The position numbers and the translations under genes are program-made. The notes below the pieces were generated by a model. It saw nothing but the letters and a program-made list of their open reading frames with translations, was not told where the DNA came from and searched no databases. Shown piece after piece: positions 34,702 to 43,694 of a stretch of 64,000 nt of DNA. Source of the stretch: Planctomycetia bacterium (GTDB lineage: Bacteria > Planctomycetota > UBA8108 > UBA1146); NCBI GenBank assembly GCA_012269595.1, contig JAAXJX010000052.1:1-64000 (forward strand), in the 5' to 3' direction. Numbering within the stretch: the stretch's first letter is position 1; each line of letters starts with the position of its first letter.

Positions 34702-35622
34702 ATGAGCTGGGAACTGGCCGGGGCCACGATTCTTGAAGTCGTCCCCCCCACCCGGGAAAGTGGCGAAGAGGGTTTCTCCAAACGCATGAAGCGTGTGGAG
34801 AAACTCCTCTCCGACGGCCAGTTTGATGCCGTCAATGTTCCTGAAATTCATGACGAGGAAAATCGCGACGCGCGGGGAGAAAGAAAACACAAGTTTTCGA
34901 CTCGTGTCGACAGTCGCGTCTTCGGTTGCAAAATCCGTGAAGAGTTTGGCCTGCCGATCATCGTCAATCATGTGGTTGCACACGATCCGCTCGACCGTCA
35001 AATCCTCTGGCTCCATGAAACCGTGCGTGAATACGGCATCCATGACCTGGTCCTTGTCGGAGCGCCCCATGACCGCCATCCATGGCCGGGCCCCACCGTC
35101 TCCGAGGCAAACGAGGCTTTCAAAGCAGAATTCTCCGACTCACAATTGAGACTGGGAAATATCTGCATTCCGGGCAGACCGGGTAGCCCCATTCCCGAAT
35201 CAGAGCGAATGGCAGCCAAAATCAGGGCCGGAGCGGACTTTTTCACGACCCAGATCCTCTTCTCTCTCAACGAGATCACCCAACTGTGGCGTGAATTTGA
35301 AGCCACCCGTCCGGATTTGCTCGCCACTCCCTTGCTGATCAGCCTTTGCCCCGTTCGAAAAGCAGAAAACCTCGCTTTCCTTCGCTATTTGGGGGTCCAT
35401 GTCCCTGAAGAGGTCGAATCGACGCTGAAATCAGCAGATCCGGCAGAATGCCTGGAGTTGTCCCTGCAGATCCTTTGCCGGTTGCAGGAGCAAATGATCG
35501 AAACGGCCCGAAATTTCGAGGATTTGGCTTCCCCGGGCTGGAATATCGCCCCCGTGGGCAGCATTCCCGGCGCGGCAGTCCTCGACCTGATTCGCAGGCT
35601 CCCGGCTTCCCTTTCCCGCTGA
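34702..35622 (+). CDS. Methylenetetrahydrofolate reductase (MetF)-like protein
   Basis: 306-aa TIM-barrel protein resembling MetF. Family-like pieces are N-terminal ATILEVVPPT (the EhxPPr region), DAVNVPEIHDE (after the second strand), GNICIPGRPGSP, and AKIRAGADFFTTQILFS, which parallels the KxxAGAxFFxTQ motif of MetF. The match is partial and the conserved folate-binding details are not clear, so it could be a MetF-related enzyme without the classical NADH-linked reaction. The ATG at 34702 has AAGGA about 6 nt upstream. It ends with LDLIRRLPASLSR and no membrane segment, so cytoplasmic. The neighbours (sodA before, nuo operon after) give no strong functional hint. Confidence 0.7.
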   Translation: MSWELAGATILEVVPPTRESGEEGFSKRMKRVEKLLSDGQFDAVNVPEIHDEENRDARGERKHKFSTRVDSRVFGCKIREEFGLPIIVNHVVAHDPLDRQILWLHETVREYGIHDLVLVGAPHDRHPWPGPTVSEANEAFKAEFSDSQLRLGNICIPGRPGSPIPESERMAAKIRAGADFFTTQILFSLNEITQLWREFEATRPDLLATPLLISLCPVRKAENLAFLRYLGVHVPEEVESTLKSADPAECLELSLQILCRLQEQMIETARNFEDLASPGWNIAPVGSIPGAAVLDLIRRLPASLSR

Positions 35623-35865
35623 CCCGGAGGCTCAATTTCTGAGCAGGCTGTCGACCCGGGTTGGCCCTGCAAGATCCCGCCTGAATGCCTCCGGTAAACC
35701 CGCTAAACCCTTTTCGGTTTTCGTCGGAGTTTGCTTTCAAGAAGAACAGGTTGATCTAGAATCACCAAGGTAGTGTTTGCGAAGGATAGCCTTTGCAGCG
35801 AGATCCGGACCGCTTGCATCCGGTTTCGTTGCGTTCTGGATGCAGAGTTCACTCTGGGAGGAAAC
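35623..35865 (+). promoter_or_regulatory. nuo operon upstream region with candidate -10
   Basis: 243 nt before nuoA. The element GATCTAGAAT (35753-35762) contains TAGAAT (35757-35762) as a candidate -10. The same ten bases stand 182 nt upstream of the transpeptidase gene (49633-49642). The best -35 candidates are weak: TTTCAA at 35735-35740 (16-nt spacing) or TTGCTT at 35731-35736 (20-nt). The leader to nuoA would be about 100 nt. Confidence 0.4.
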
Positions 35866-36279
35866 ATGCAAACCATGTCGGATATGGCAGTACCGACGAT
35901 CCATTGGCCGGCGTTTGCCGCTGCAAATCTGGATCTGTTTTCCATTACGGTCTTTGCCATCTTGACCATCATCGTCGGCACCGTGCTCTTGCTGCTTTCC
36001 GAACTTCTGGGCCCCCGACGCAGAGACCCTGAGAAGGAAACAATCTACGAATGTGGGGTCCCACTGCTCGACAGTGCGAGGGAACCCTTCACAGTCAAAT
36101 TTTACCTGGTCGCCATCCTGTTCATCCTTTTTGACATCGAGACGGTCTTCCTGCTTCCTTATGCAGTGGTCTATAAAAAGCTGGGAATCGTCGGTCTCGC
36201 GGAAATGGGTGTTTTCATCCTGATCCTCGCAGGAGGTCTGGTTTATCTCTGGAAGAGAGGAGCTCTCGAATGGGATTAG
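35866..36279 (+). CDS. nuoA: NADH-quinone oxidoreductase subunit A
   Basis: Small membrane subunit of complex I near the quinone site. About 137 aa from ATG 35866, preceded by a GGAGG ribosome site. Three predicted membrane helices; the loop [18 protein letters not shown] and [20 protein letters not shown] are the conserved NuoA features (ECG and FDIE). The frame can be extended about 30 codons upstream, but the ribosome site and NuoA length favour this start. It is the first gene of the 14-gene operon; the nuoB start lies inside its 3' end. Confidence 0.95.
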   Translation: MQTMSDMAVPTIHWPAFAAANLDLFSITVFAILTIIVGTVLLLLSELLGPRRRDPEKETIYECGVPLLDSAREPFTVKFYLVAILFILFDIETVFLLPYAVVYKKLGIVGLAEMGVFILILAGGLVYLWKRGALEWD

Positions 36280-36761
36280 AGAGTCTCATTGGAGGTGAAG
36301 GCTTTCTCACCACCACCGTTAACGGACTCGTCAACTGGGGGCGTAAAAACGCACTCTGGCCGATGCCGTTTGGTACCGCATGTTGCGCCATCGAAATGAT
36401 GGCGACCTTCTCCGGACGCTATGACATTTCCCGTTTCGGAGCGGAAGTGGTGCGCTTTTCACCAAGACAATCAGACCTGTTGATTGTCAGTGGCCGCATC
36501 TCCATCAAAATGATGCCCGTACTGCAGAAGATCTACCGTCAGATGCCAGAACCGAAATGGGTTATTTCCATGGGAGCATGTGCCTCCTGTGGTGGTGTCT
36601 TTGACACTTACACCCTGGTTCAGGGAGTCGATCAGTTCATTCCGGTGGACGTTTACGTTCCCGGCTGCCCTCCCCGTCCCGAATCCCTTCTCGACGCTGT
36701 TTTTGAAATCCAGAAACTCGTCGGTGAAGACCGATTCGACAGTGGAAAGCATGGTAGCTGA
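36270..36761 (+). CDS. nuoB: NADH-quinone oxidoreductase subunit B
   Basis: Peripheral-arm subunit that carries the last iron-sulfur cluster (N2), next to the quinone site. 163 aa with the cluster ligands visible: [10 protein letters not shown] (two adjacent Cys), the Cys in [12 protein letters not shown] and the Cys in PGCPPRPE. The start at 36270 overlaps nuoA by 10 nt and has AGGAG 7 nt upstream. The stop TGA shares its last base with the nuoC start (TGATG). No departures from the family are apparent. Confidence 0.97.
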   Translation: MGLESLIGGEGFLTTTVNGLVNWGRKNALWPMPFGTACCAIEMMATFSGRYDISRFGAEVVRFSPRQSDLLIVSGRISIKMMPVLQKIYRQMPEPKWVISMGACASCGGVFDTYTLVQGVDQFIPVDVYVPGCPPRPESLLDAVFEIQKLVGEDRFDSGKHGS

Positions 36762-37369
36762 TGGCTGACAACAATCCCGCTTACGAAGCTCTGCCCGCGG
36801 ACCTCAAAAGCAAGGTCCTTGAGTGCGTGGAGCATCAGGGTCAGGTTGCACTGCGCTGCCGTGCTGCTGACCAGCGCGCACTTCTGGAAAACTTTCGACT
36901 CTCCCAGGGCTACGACTTTCTCGTCGACGTCACTGCAATGGATCATCTCGGGAAAGACACAGAAGAGCGCTTCGAAATCGTCTATGTCCTGAGAAGCCTG
37001 ACCGCCAATCACACTTTCAGGTTGCATGCATGGCTCGACGAAAGTGACAACGCGATTCCTTCGGTCTTCGACCTTTGGGATTCTGCACGCTGGGGTGAGC
37101 GCGAAACCCATGACATGTTTGGTATCGTCTTCGACGGCAATCCGGATCTTCGCCGATTCCTGATGCCGGAAGACTACCCGGCCTTCCCCTTGCTCAAGGA
37201 CTACCCTCTCAAGGGTAAAGAAGAGCGACGCCAATTCCCCAAAGTGGTCGCCCGTGGTGACCGCATGGTCGAGGAAGAGCCCGATACCTACCCCACGAGC
37301 ATCGGTCGACAGATGCACACCCCCGAGTATATCGAGGAGGTCCGTCGTGACTCAAAACCCAGAGAATAG
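36761..37369 (+). CDS. nuoC: NADH-quinone oxidoreductase subunit C
   Basis: 30-kDa peripheral-arm subunit of complex I, separate from nuoD here, 202 aa. The core motif ERFEIVYVLRS and the strongly conserved C-terminal WGERETHDMFGIVFDGNPDL with RFLMPEDYPAFPL and KDYPLKG are seen. It starts on the last base of the nuoB stop. Its 3' end overlaps the chosen nuoD start by about 23 nt, so nuoC and nuoD are coupled but not fused, unlike the nuoCD fusion of some bacteria. Confidence 0.95.
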   Translation: MADNNPAYEALPADLKSKVLECVEHQGQVALRCRAADQRALLENFRLSQGYDFLVDVTAMDHLGKDTEERFEIVYVLRSLTANHTFRLHAWLDESDNAIPSVFDLWDSARWGERETHDMFGIVFDGNPDLRRFLMPEDYPAFPLLKDYPLKGKEERRQFPKVVARGDRMVEEEPDTYPTSIGRQMHTPEYIEEVRRDSKPRE

Positions 37370-38663
37370 TGGCCGCAACACTCCGGTCCCTTCCGCAGCC
37401 ACGCTGGAGAAGGAACTGGAAAAGGGCTGGCGTGACCATCGCTCAGGAGCCAGACCGTCCTCTGTCAGTTCTGTGACCGAGGATGACGGCGACGGCCGCA
37501 TGGTGATGAACTTCGGCCCCCAGCACCCGGCAACTCACGGAACCCTGCGCAGCGTCTTTACCCTTGAGGGTGAAAGCATTGTCGAGGCGGATGTGGAAAT
37601 CGGATACTTGCACACCGGATTCGAGAAACTCGGTGAGCACATGACCTACCAACAGTGGGTCACCGTGTCCGATCGCATGAATTACCTCTCTGCGATCAAC
37701 AACAACGTGGGCTACTCCGTTGCGGTTGAGGAACTTCTGGGAATCGAAGTTCCGCCCCGCTGTGCCGCCCTCAGGGTCATCATGTGCGAACTCTCGCGTA
37801 TTGCCGACCACGTCCTCTGTGTCGGTCTGCAGGGAATGGACCTGGGTGCCTTCAGTGTCATGCTGTGGTCCTTTGAAAAACGCGAACTGGTTTACGACAT
37901 CATCGAAGCGGTTTGCGGTGCCCGCCTGACCACCAGCTGGACAAGGGTGGGAGGCATCATCCGGGACGTCCCCGAGTTCTTCCCGGACCTGGTCTACTCT
38001 TTCCTTGATGAGTTCCCGCCGATCATCGAAGAGATCCACGGCATGCTCCTCAACAACAAGATTTTCGTCGACCGCGTAAAGGACATCGGCAAGGTTTCCA
38101 CCGAGAAAGCCCTGTCCTACGGACTCACCGGTCCTGTCGGCAGAGCCAGTGGCTTGACGATGGACGTTCGCAAGGACAGCCCCTACCTCGGATATGACAA
38201 ATACGATTTCAAGGTTCCGAGCCAGACGGAAGGGGACAGCTTCGCCCGCTACATGCAGCGAATGGAAGAGATCGAGCAGTCTCTGGAAATCATTCGCCAG
38301 GCGATGGCGACCCTGCCCCAGGGTGAAGTGGTTCATGACGACTTCAAGACCAGTCTTCCCGAGAAGGATGCGGTCTACAACGACATGGAATCCCTGATCC
38401 ACCACTTCAAACTGGTCATGCTCGGCCACGGAATTCGCCCCGACAAGGGACAGTCGATCTACAGTGCCACTGAGGCCCCATGTGGAGAACTGGGTTTCTT
38501 CATCGCCTCGGACGGCAGCGACACTCCCTACCGACTGCGGGTACGTCCCCCTTCACTTTACAACTACGGACTTTTCCCTCGCCTTGCCGAGGGAGGAATG
38601 ATTTCCGATGCGGTGGCAATTCTCTCAAGTTTCCATGTGATCGCTGGCGAACTGGATCGGTAG
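37347..38663 (+). CDS. nuoD: NADH-quinone oxidoreductase subunit D
   Basis: 49-kDa quinone-binding subunit of complex I, 438 aa from GTG 37347. This start has GGAGG 6 nt upstream and gives a normal-length protein; the longer open frame from 37254 reads into nuoC and is not used. NFGPQHPATHGTLR near residue 55 is the quinone-pocket His loop. Further conserved segments are YLHTGFEKLGEH, SRIADHVL, and the C-terminal PSLYNYGLFPRLAEGGMISD. The N-terminus (about 50 residues) is longer and more polar than in most NuoD, with no known function. Confidence 0.95.
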   Translation: MTQNPENSGRNTPVPSAATLEKELEKGWRDHRSGARPSSVSSVTEDDGDGRMVMNFGPQHPATHGTLRSVFTLEGESIVEADVEIGYLHTGFEKLGEHMTYQQWVTVSDRMNYLSAINNNVGYSVAVEELLGIEVPPRCAALRVIMCELSRIADHVLCVGLQGMDLGAFSVMLWSFEKRELVYDIIEAVCGARLTTSWTRVGGIIRDVPEFFPDLVYSFLDEFPPIIEEIHGMLLNNKIFVDRVKDIGKVSTEKALSYGLTGPVGRASGLTMDVRKDSPYLGYDKYDFKVPSQTEGDSFARYMQRMEEIEQSLEIIRQAMATLPQGEVVHDDFKTSLPEKDAVYNDMESLIHHFKLVMLGHGIRPDKGQSIYSATEAPCGELGFFIASDGSDTPYRLRVRPPSLYNYGLFPRLAEGGMISDAVAILSSFHVIAGELDR

Positions 38664-38664
38664 G

Positions 38665-39174
38665 TTGACCGTGACTGAAACACTGGCCTTCTCTGACGAA
38701 GCCATGAAAAAATACGAGTGGCTCCTGTCGCGTTACCCAACACGCAAGGCGGCACTCCTGCCGACCCTGCGTATCGCCGAATCGGAATTTGGCGAATTGG
38801 GTGTGCCGCAGATGAAATACGTGGCTGATCTCATGGAGATCCCCCCCGCCACCGTTTTCGGTGTGGTGACCTTTTACACTCACTACCGCAGAGCCGGTGT
38901 GGGCAAATATCACCTGCAGGTTTGCAGCACTCTGTCCTGTGCACTGAGAGGATCTGGAGACGTCGTTTCCAGAGTCACGGAGCGCCTGGGCATCGGTGTT
39001 GGCGAGACTTCCGAGTGCGGTTTGTTCACACTTTCAAAGGTGGAATGCCTGGGCTCCTGTGACACTGCCCCGGTCATTCAGTGCAACGACGACTACCATG
39101 AAGGCCTGAGCCTGGAAGATGTCGACGCCCTGATCGAGCAGTTGCGCCAAGAAGCTGGAAAGGGTGGTGCCTGA
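38665..39174 (+). CDS. nuoE: NADH-quinone oxidoreductase subunit E
   Basis: 24-kDa subunit with a [2Fe-2S] cluster that accepts electrons near FMN. 169 aa. The thioredoxin-like domain shows VCSTLSCALRG and VECLGSCDTAPVIQ, which supply the four Cys ligands. N-terminal helices (KYEWLLSRYPTRKAALLPTL) match the family. The start is TTG 38665, or GTG 38671 with a weak GGT element ahead; the latter removes two residues. It ends on the start codon of nuoF. Confidence 0.95.
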   Translation: MTVTETLAFSDEAMKKYEWLLSRYPTRKAALLPTLRIAESEFGELGVPQMKYVADLMEIPPATVFGVVTFYTHYRRAGVGKYHLQVCSTLSCALRGSGDVVSRVTERLGIGVGETSECGLFTLSKVECLGSCDTAPVIQCNDDYHEGLSLEDVDALIEQLRQEAGKGGA

Positions 39175-40487
39175 TGAGCTTCCGCAAGATTTTCACTCCC
39201 TACATCCATGAAGATAAATGCCACTCCCTCAAGTTCTACCAGGGCAAAGGGGGCTACGAGCAGGCTCGCAAGGCCCTCAACGACTGGCAGCCGGATGATC
39301 TCATCGAAACGGTCAAGGCCGCCAATCTTCGAGGCCGAGGCGGAGCAGGATTCCCCACAGGCGTGAAATGGGGCTTTGTACCCAAGCAATCGGACAAGCC
39401 GAAGTATCTCGCCGTCAATGCTGACGAATCCGAGCCGGGTACCTTCAAGGATCGTTTGATCATGGAGAAAAACCCGCACCTTCTTCTTGAAGGCATCATC
39501 ATCTGCTGCAAGGCGGTCGGCATTCACCATGCCTACATATACATTCGCGGTGAGTTCGTCTTCGGCGCCAATCGATTGCAGAACGCCATCGACCGGGCCT
39601 ACTCCGAAGGCATCCTCGGCGAAAACTGCCTTGGCAGCGATTTCAAACTGGACGTCACCGTGCACCGGGGAGCCGGTGCTTACATCTGCGGTGAAGAAAC
39701 CGGAATGCTGACCTCCATTGAAGGAGATCGGGGCCAACCAAAACTGAAGCCCCCCTTCCCCGCTGTGGAAGGACTTTTCGGCTGCCCGACCGTGGTCAAC
39801 AACGTCGAGACCCTGGCCAACCTGCCCTACATTCTTGAAATCGGTGCAGAAGAATACAGAAAGATCGGCCCTGAGAATTCTCCGGGCCCCAAACTTTTCT
39901 GCGTCAGTGGACATGTGGAGAAGCCCGGAGTCTTTGAGCTCCCCATGGGCGTTTCCCTGAGAACCCTGATCGATGAACACGCCGGTGGCGTCTGGAAGGG
40001 TCGCAAACTGAAAGCGGTCATTCCAGGAGGATCCTCTGCACATGTTCTCACTGCTGACGAGTGTGATGTCGCCATGGACATCGAGTCTCTGGCAGCGGCA
40101 GGAACCATGCTGGGATCTGCAGGGGTCATCGTCATGGACGAAACGACCTGCATGGTTGACGCCCTGCTGAATATCATGCGCTTCTATCACCACGAATCCT
40201 GTGGTCAGTGCACCCCCTGCCGCGAGGGAACCGGTTGGCTTGAGAAAATTGCCCACCGCATCGCCGTCGGCGGAGGTCGCGTGGAGGACCTGGATCTGGT
40301 GACTGAAGTTTGCGATAGAATGGTCGGCAAAACGATTTGTGCCCTTGCCGATGCTGCAGCATTCCCCGCCGAATCCATCGTCAAGAAGTTCCGCGAAGAC
40401 TTTGTCGCCGCCATCGAAAACGGTGGCAGCCCTGCGTGGGTCAAACGACACCCCGCCAACACGGGAGGAGCCGCAGCACATGTCTGA
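39174..40487 (+). CDS. nuoF: NADH-quinone oxidoreductase subunit F
   Basis: 51-kDa flavoprotein subunit of complex I, binding NADH, FMN and a [4Fe-4S] cluster. 437 aa, full length. Seen are the FMN/NADH regions GRGGAGFPTGVKW and NADESEPGTFKDR, CGEETGMLTSIEG, and the cluster motif ESCGQCTPCREGTGWL with the later Cys in KTICALADA. It starts on the last base of nuoE and its last 8 nt overlap nuoG. An open frame of nearly 500 codons lies antisense to it but is a composition artefact. Confidence 0.97.
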   Translation: MSFRKIFTPYIHEDKCHSLKFYQGKGGYEQARKALNDWQPDDLIETVKAANLRGRGGAGFPTGVKWGFVPKQSDKPKYLAVNADESEPGTFKDRLIMEKNPHLLLEGIIICCKAVGIHHAYIYIRGEFVFGANRLQNAIDRAYSEGILGENCLGSDFKLDVTVHRGAGAYICGEETGMLTSIEGDRGQPKLKPPFPAVEGLFGCPTVVNNVETLANLPYILEIGAEEYRKIGPENSPGPKLFCVSGHVEKPGVFELPMGVSLRTLIDEHAGGVWKGRKLKAVIPGGSSAHVLTADECDVAMDIESLAAAGTMLGSAGVIVMDETTCMVDALLNIMRFYHHESCGQCTPCREGTGWLEKIAHRIAVGGGRVEDLDLVTEVCDRMVGKTICALADAAAFPAESIVKKFREDFVAAIENGGSPAWVKRHPANTGGAAAHV

Positions 40488-42093
40488 TTCCAACTCAACA
40501 GTGCGCTGGACCCTGAATGGAACCGAGGTCGAGAACGAAGCGGGAATGACCATCATGGAGGCTGCGAAAGTCCATGGTGTCGACATTCCCCAGTTCTGTT
40601 ACCACCCCGGGCTGAGCATTGCCGGCAACTGTCGAATCTGCATGGTTGAGAGCAATCGCTCGCCGAAGCCGGTGATTTCCTGTTCGGAAAGAATCGCCGA
40701 AGGCCTGGAAATCAAGACACAGAGTGAGGTCGCCGTTGACGCCCGCAACTCGGTAATGGAATTCCAGTTGATCAACCACCCCCTCGACTGCCCCGTCTGT
40801 GACAAGGCCGGCGAGTGTGTCCTTCAGGACCACTCCTACGAGCACGGCCCTGATCGCAGTCGATTCGTTGAGGACAAAAACATTCGCCACACCAAGGAAC
40901 TCGGTCCGACCATCGATATCTGGGGTAACCGGTGCATCGTTTGCACCCGCTGCGTCCGATTCTGTGACGAGATCAGTGGCACCGGTGAACTGTGCGTTGT
41001 TGAACGTGGCGACCGCTCCGTTGTCGACGTCTTTCCGGGAGTTCCCATCGACAATTCTCTGGCAGGCAACACCGTAGACATTTGCCCCGTCGGAGCATTG
41101 ATCTCCAGCGACTTCAAATATGAAGCCCGCGTCTGGAACATGGATAAAACCTCTTCCGTCTGTGGAGGCTGCTCCAGAGGCTGCAACGTGGAAGTTGAAA
41201 CTCTGGATGGATTTGTCAAAAGACTGACACCCAGAGAGAACCTGGACGTCAACGATTGGTGGATGTGCGATCACGGCCGTTACGGCTGGAGACACCTTTA
41301 TGCGGACAGCCGCCTCGAGGGTGCGCAGCATGACGGACAAGCCGTTTCGCCCACTGGAACCAGCGGAGCACTTCACCAGTTGCTCAGCAGTTCCTCTTCT
41401 ACCGCTTTCCTTGTTGACCCGTTCATGACCTGCGAAGAACTTCATTTGGTCCGCAGCATTGCCAACTCTCTTGGCGGCAGTACCATCGCCGGCTGGCTTC
41501 CAGCCGCAGGCACTGAAGAAAACTTCCCAGGCGGATTCAAAATCAGTGCGGACAAGCACCCGAACCGAAAAGGGGCTGAGCACGTTCTCGGCGGTGACCT
41601 GTTCACAACCTCTGCCGACCAGTTGAAATCCGCTCTTTCCAACGGATCCATCGATACCCTCGTCGCCTTCGTCGGCGGTGACGGCTTTGAAGGAGCCGGC
41701 GGAGAATGGAATGACCTGATCTCCAAAGCCGGTAAACGGATCGTCTTCGCCACCCAACAGGGTTCCTGGTGTGAAGGTGCCGACCTCGTCATCCCGGCCA
41801 CTGCCCCTCTTGAAAAGGAAGGTGTGTGGGTCAACGAAGATGACCGGGCGCAAAGGACACGATCCTGCAGGTCCCTGACCTCAAACCACTTCCCTTCCGA
41901 GTTGGTGGTCTTGCAGGAGCTTCAGGTACATATGGAACAGCGAAATCGTCCGCTGTCCGCAGCAGGAATCTTCCGGGAGCTCTCCGAAGCCTCCGACGCC
42001 TTCTCCGGTCACAGCCACAGCAGCCTCGGTGATTCGGGAAGCCCCCTTTCACAAAGACCTGCAGCGATGAGCAGTGAAGGAGGCCAGTCATGA
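40480..42093 (+). CDS. nuoG: NADH-quinone oxidoreductase subunit G (short form)
   Basis: 75-kDa subunit carrying several iron-sulfur clusters; here only 537 aa, against 680-900 in many bacteria. The N-terminal [2Fe-2S] ligands (CYHPGLSIAGNCRICMVE), the His-Cys region (HPLDCPVCDKAGEC), the [4Fe-4S] motif (CIVCTRCVRFC with the later CPVGAL) and a further CGGCSRGCNVE with a later WMCDHG are present. The CGGC set is the N7-type cluster found only in some bacteria. The molybdopterin-oxidoreductase-like C-terminal part is much reduced, as in several short NuoG forms. ATG 40480 overlaps nuoF by 8 nt, and a GGGAGG ribosome site lies just upstream. Confidence 0.93.
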   Translation: MSDSNSTVRWTLNGTEVENEAGMTIMEAAKVHGVDIPQFCYHPGLSIAGNCRICMVESNRSPKPVISCSERIAEGLEIKTQSEVAVDARNSVMEFQLINHPLDCPVCDKAGECVLQDHSYEHGPDRSRFVEDKNIRHTKELGPTIDIWGNRCIVCTRCVRFCDEISGTGELCVVERGDRSVVDVFPGVPIDNSLAGNTVDICPVGALISSDFKYEARVWNMDKTSSVCGGCSRGCNVEVETLDGFVKRLTPRENLDVNDWWMCDHGRYGWRHLYADSRLEGAQHDGQAVSPTGTSGALHQLLSSSSSTAFLVDPFMTCEELHLVRSIANSLGGSTIAGWLPAAGTEENFPGGFKISADKHPNRKGAEHVLGGDLFTTSADQLKSALSNGSIDTLVAFVGGDGFEGAGGEWNDLISKAGKRIVFATQQGSWCEGADLVIPATAPLEKEGVWVNEDDRAQRTRSCRSLTSNHFPSELVVLQELQVHMEQRNRPLSAAGIFRELSEASDAFSGHSHSSLGDSGSPLSQRPAAMSSEGGQS

Positions 42094-43145
42094 GCGACGC
42101 CGGTACTCCTTTACTGGATTTCTTTTTTGCAGCTTTGCGAGCCATCGTAATCTTCGCTGCCGTACTGCAAATCGTTCCTGCTCTGGTCTACTTTGAACGC
42201 AGATTGGCTGCATGGATTCAGGACCGGATCGGTCCGAACCAGGTAGGCCCCGTGGGTCTCCTGCAACCCCTTGCCGATGTCATCAAGTTGGCATTCAAAG
42301 AGGACCTGACCCCTGAAGGTGTCGACAAATGGATCTATCGCCTGGGTCCCGCGCTCGTCTACGCCCCGGCGATTCTTGCGTTCACGGTGATCCCCGTAGG
42401 CATGGATCTGCAGGTGGCCTCCTTTGACGTGGGTGTGATCTTCCTGCTGACCATCGGCGGCTTCTCCGTTTACGGACTCGCCTTCGGCGGCTGGGCCTCC
42501 AACAACAAATACTCTCTTCTCGGCGGACTGCGTGCTTCTGCCCAGTTGATCAGTTACGAAGTGGCTCTCGGTCTTTCCGTGATCGCCATCCTGATGACAG
42601 CGGAGACCGTTGACCTGAACAGCATCATTCGACAGCAGTGGGCCCCTGGGGCGGCAGGACTGCTGGAGTGGAACCTGTTCCAGCAACCCCTCGCCGCATT
42701 CATCTTCCTTGTTGCCGCATTTGCAGAAACAAACCGCCTTCCATTCGACCTCCCCGAGTGTGAGGCCGAATTGGTGGGAGGATTCCACACCGAATACACC
42801 GGCCTCAAATTCGCCATGTTCTTCATGGGTGAATACGTCGCCATGATCACCATGTCCGCATTGATGGTGACGATGTTCCTCGGTGGCTGGAGCCTGCCCT
42901 GGGTGGAGATTCCAACAAGCCCGTCCATCGTTGACGTGGCCCTCAGCGTGGGAATCTTCATGGGCAAATTGGTCCTCTTGCTGTTCTTCTACATTTGGGT
43001 GCGCTGGACGCTTCCCAGATTCCGCTACGACCAACTGATGAATATTGGCTGGAAAGTCTTTATTCCGTTGTCCCTTTTGAACCTTGGATTGACCGCTCTC
43101 TCCGGAGTGCTTGGCTGGAATTGGCTGATTCCGCTTCCCTGGTAG
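42090..43145 (+). CDS. nuoH: NADH-quinone oxidoreductase subunit H
   Basis: Membrane subunit linking the quinone site to the proton pumps, 351 aa with eight predicted helices. Conserved segments: YFERRLAAWIQDRIGPNQVG (part of the quinone entry loop), PLADVIKLAFKEDLTPEG, AETNRLPFDLPECEAELVGG (loop with key acidic residues), and RWTLPRFRYDQLMNIGWKVF at the C-terminus. Its start overlaps the nuoG stop by 4 nt (ATGA). No anomalies. Confidence 0.97.
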   Translation: MSDAGTPLLDFFFAALRAIVIFAAVLQIVPALVYFERRLAAWIQDRIGPNQVGPVGLLQPLADVIKLAFKEDLTPEGVDKWIYRLGPALVYAPAILAFTVIPVGMDLQVASFDVGVIFLLTIGGFSVYGLAFGGWASNNKYSLLGGLRASAQLISYEVALGLSVIAILMTAETVDLNSIIRQQWAPGAAGLLEWNLFQQPLAAFIFLVAAFAETNRLPFDLPECEAELVGGFHTEYTGLKFAMFFMGEYVAMITMSALMVTMFLGGWSLPWVEIPTSPSIVDVALSVGIFMGKLVLLLFFYIWVRWTLPRFRYDQLMNIGWKVFIPLSLLNLGLTALSGVLGWNWLIPLPW

Positions 43146-43172
43146 GAGCGGCTGAAGAAGAAAGGTGTCCCC

Positions 43173-43652
43173 GTGGCAAACCACGAAGAGACCCCAGAAG
43201 AAAAACCGGAAACGGCAACGACCGTCCCTCGCGAGAAGGCTGCCTTCGGCATGCCCCTCATCAAGGGCCTCGCCAACACCCTTTCCCACATTCTTCGCAA
43301 TGAACCCAATACGATTCATTACCCCGCAGAAAAACGGACTCCGTTTCCGGGCTATCGGGGTGAGCACCGCCTGAAGCGCGACGAACTAGGCAGAGAAAAG
43401 TGCGTGGCCTGCTTCCTGTGCTCCACCGCATGCCCCGCACATTGCATCGAAATCGTTGCAGAGGAGGCTCCCTGGGGTGACAGGGAGAAGAGGCCCCGTC
43501 TCTTCAACATTGACATGATGCGATGCATTTACTGCGGCATGTGCGAAGAAGCGTGCCCCTGCGACGCCATCGAGTTGACTCCGGTCTACAACATCCCCTC
43601 CAGAAGCAGGGGTGAAAAAATCTACAACAAAGAAAAACTCCTCTCCCTTTGA
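43173..43652 (+). CDS. nuoI: NADH-quinone oxidoreductase subunit I
   Basis: Peripheral-arm ferredoxin-like subunit with two [4Fe-4S] clusters. 159 aa from GTG 43173, with AAAGGTG just upstream as ribosome site. The two motifs CVACFLCSTACPAHC and CIYCGMCEEACPCDAI supply eight Cys ligands. The N-terminal part (about 50 residues) contains the membrane-associating GLANTLSHILRN segment typical of NuoI. Spacing to nuoJ is 42 nt, the widest gap inside the operon after nuoH-nuoI. Confidence 0.95.
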   Translation: MANHEETPEEKPETATTVPREKAAFGMPLIKGLANTLSHILRNEPNTIHYPAEKRTPFPGYRGEHRLKRDELGREKCVACFLCSTACPAHCIEIVAEEAPWGDREKRPRLFNIDMMRCIYCGMCEEACPCDAIELTPVYNIPSRSRGEKIYNKEKLLSL

Positions 43653-43694
43653 TGGATTGAGAAATCAAATGGGACCGAAGATGGGGGCGAAAAG

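Noticed and set aside
37254-37346. Longer nuoD start within nuoC
   Set aside because: Gives an atypical N-terminus; GTG 37347 has GGAGG at good spacing.
39093-40586. 497-codon open frame antisense to nuoF and another (40495-41853) antisense to nuoG
   Set aside because: No family motifs, low-complexity amino acid make-up, and complete overlap with conserved nuo genes.
42111-43367. 418-codon open frame antisense to nuoH
   Set aside because: His/Gln/Glu-rich composition typical of a mirrored membrane protein gene; no domain.
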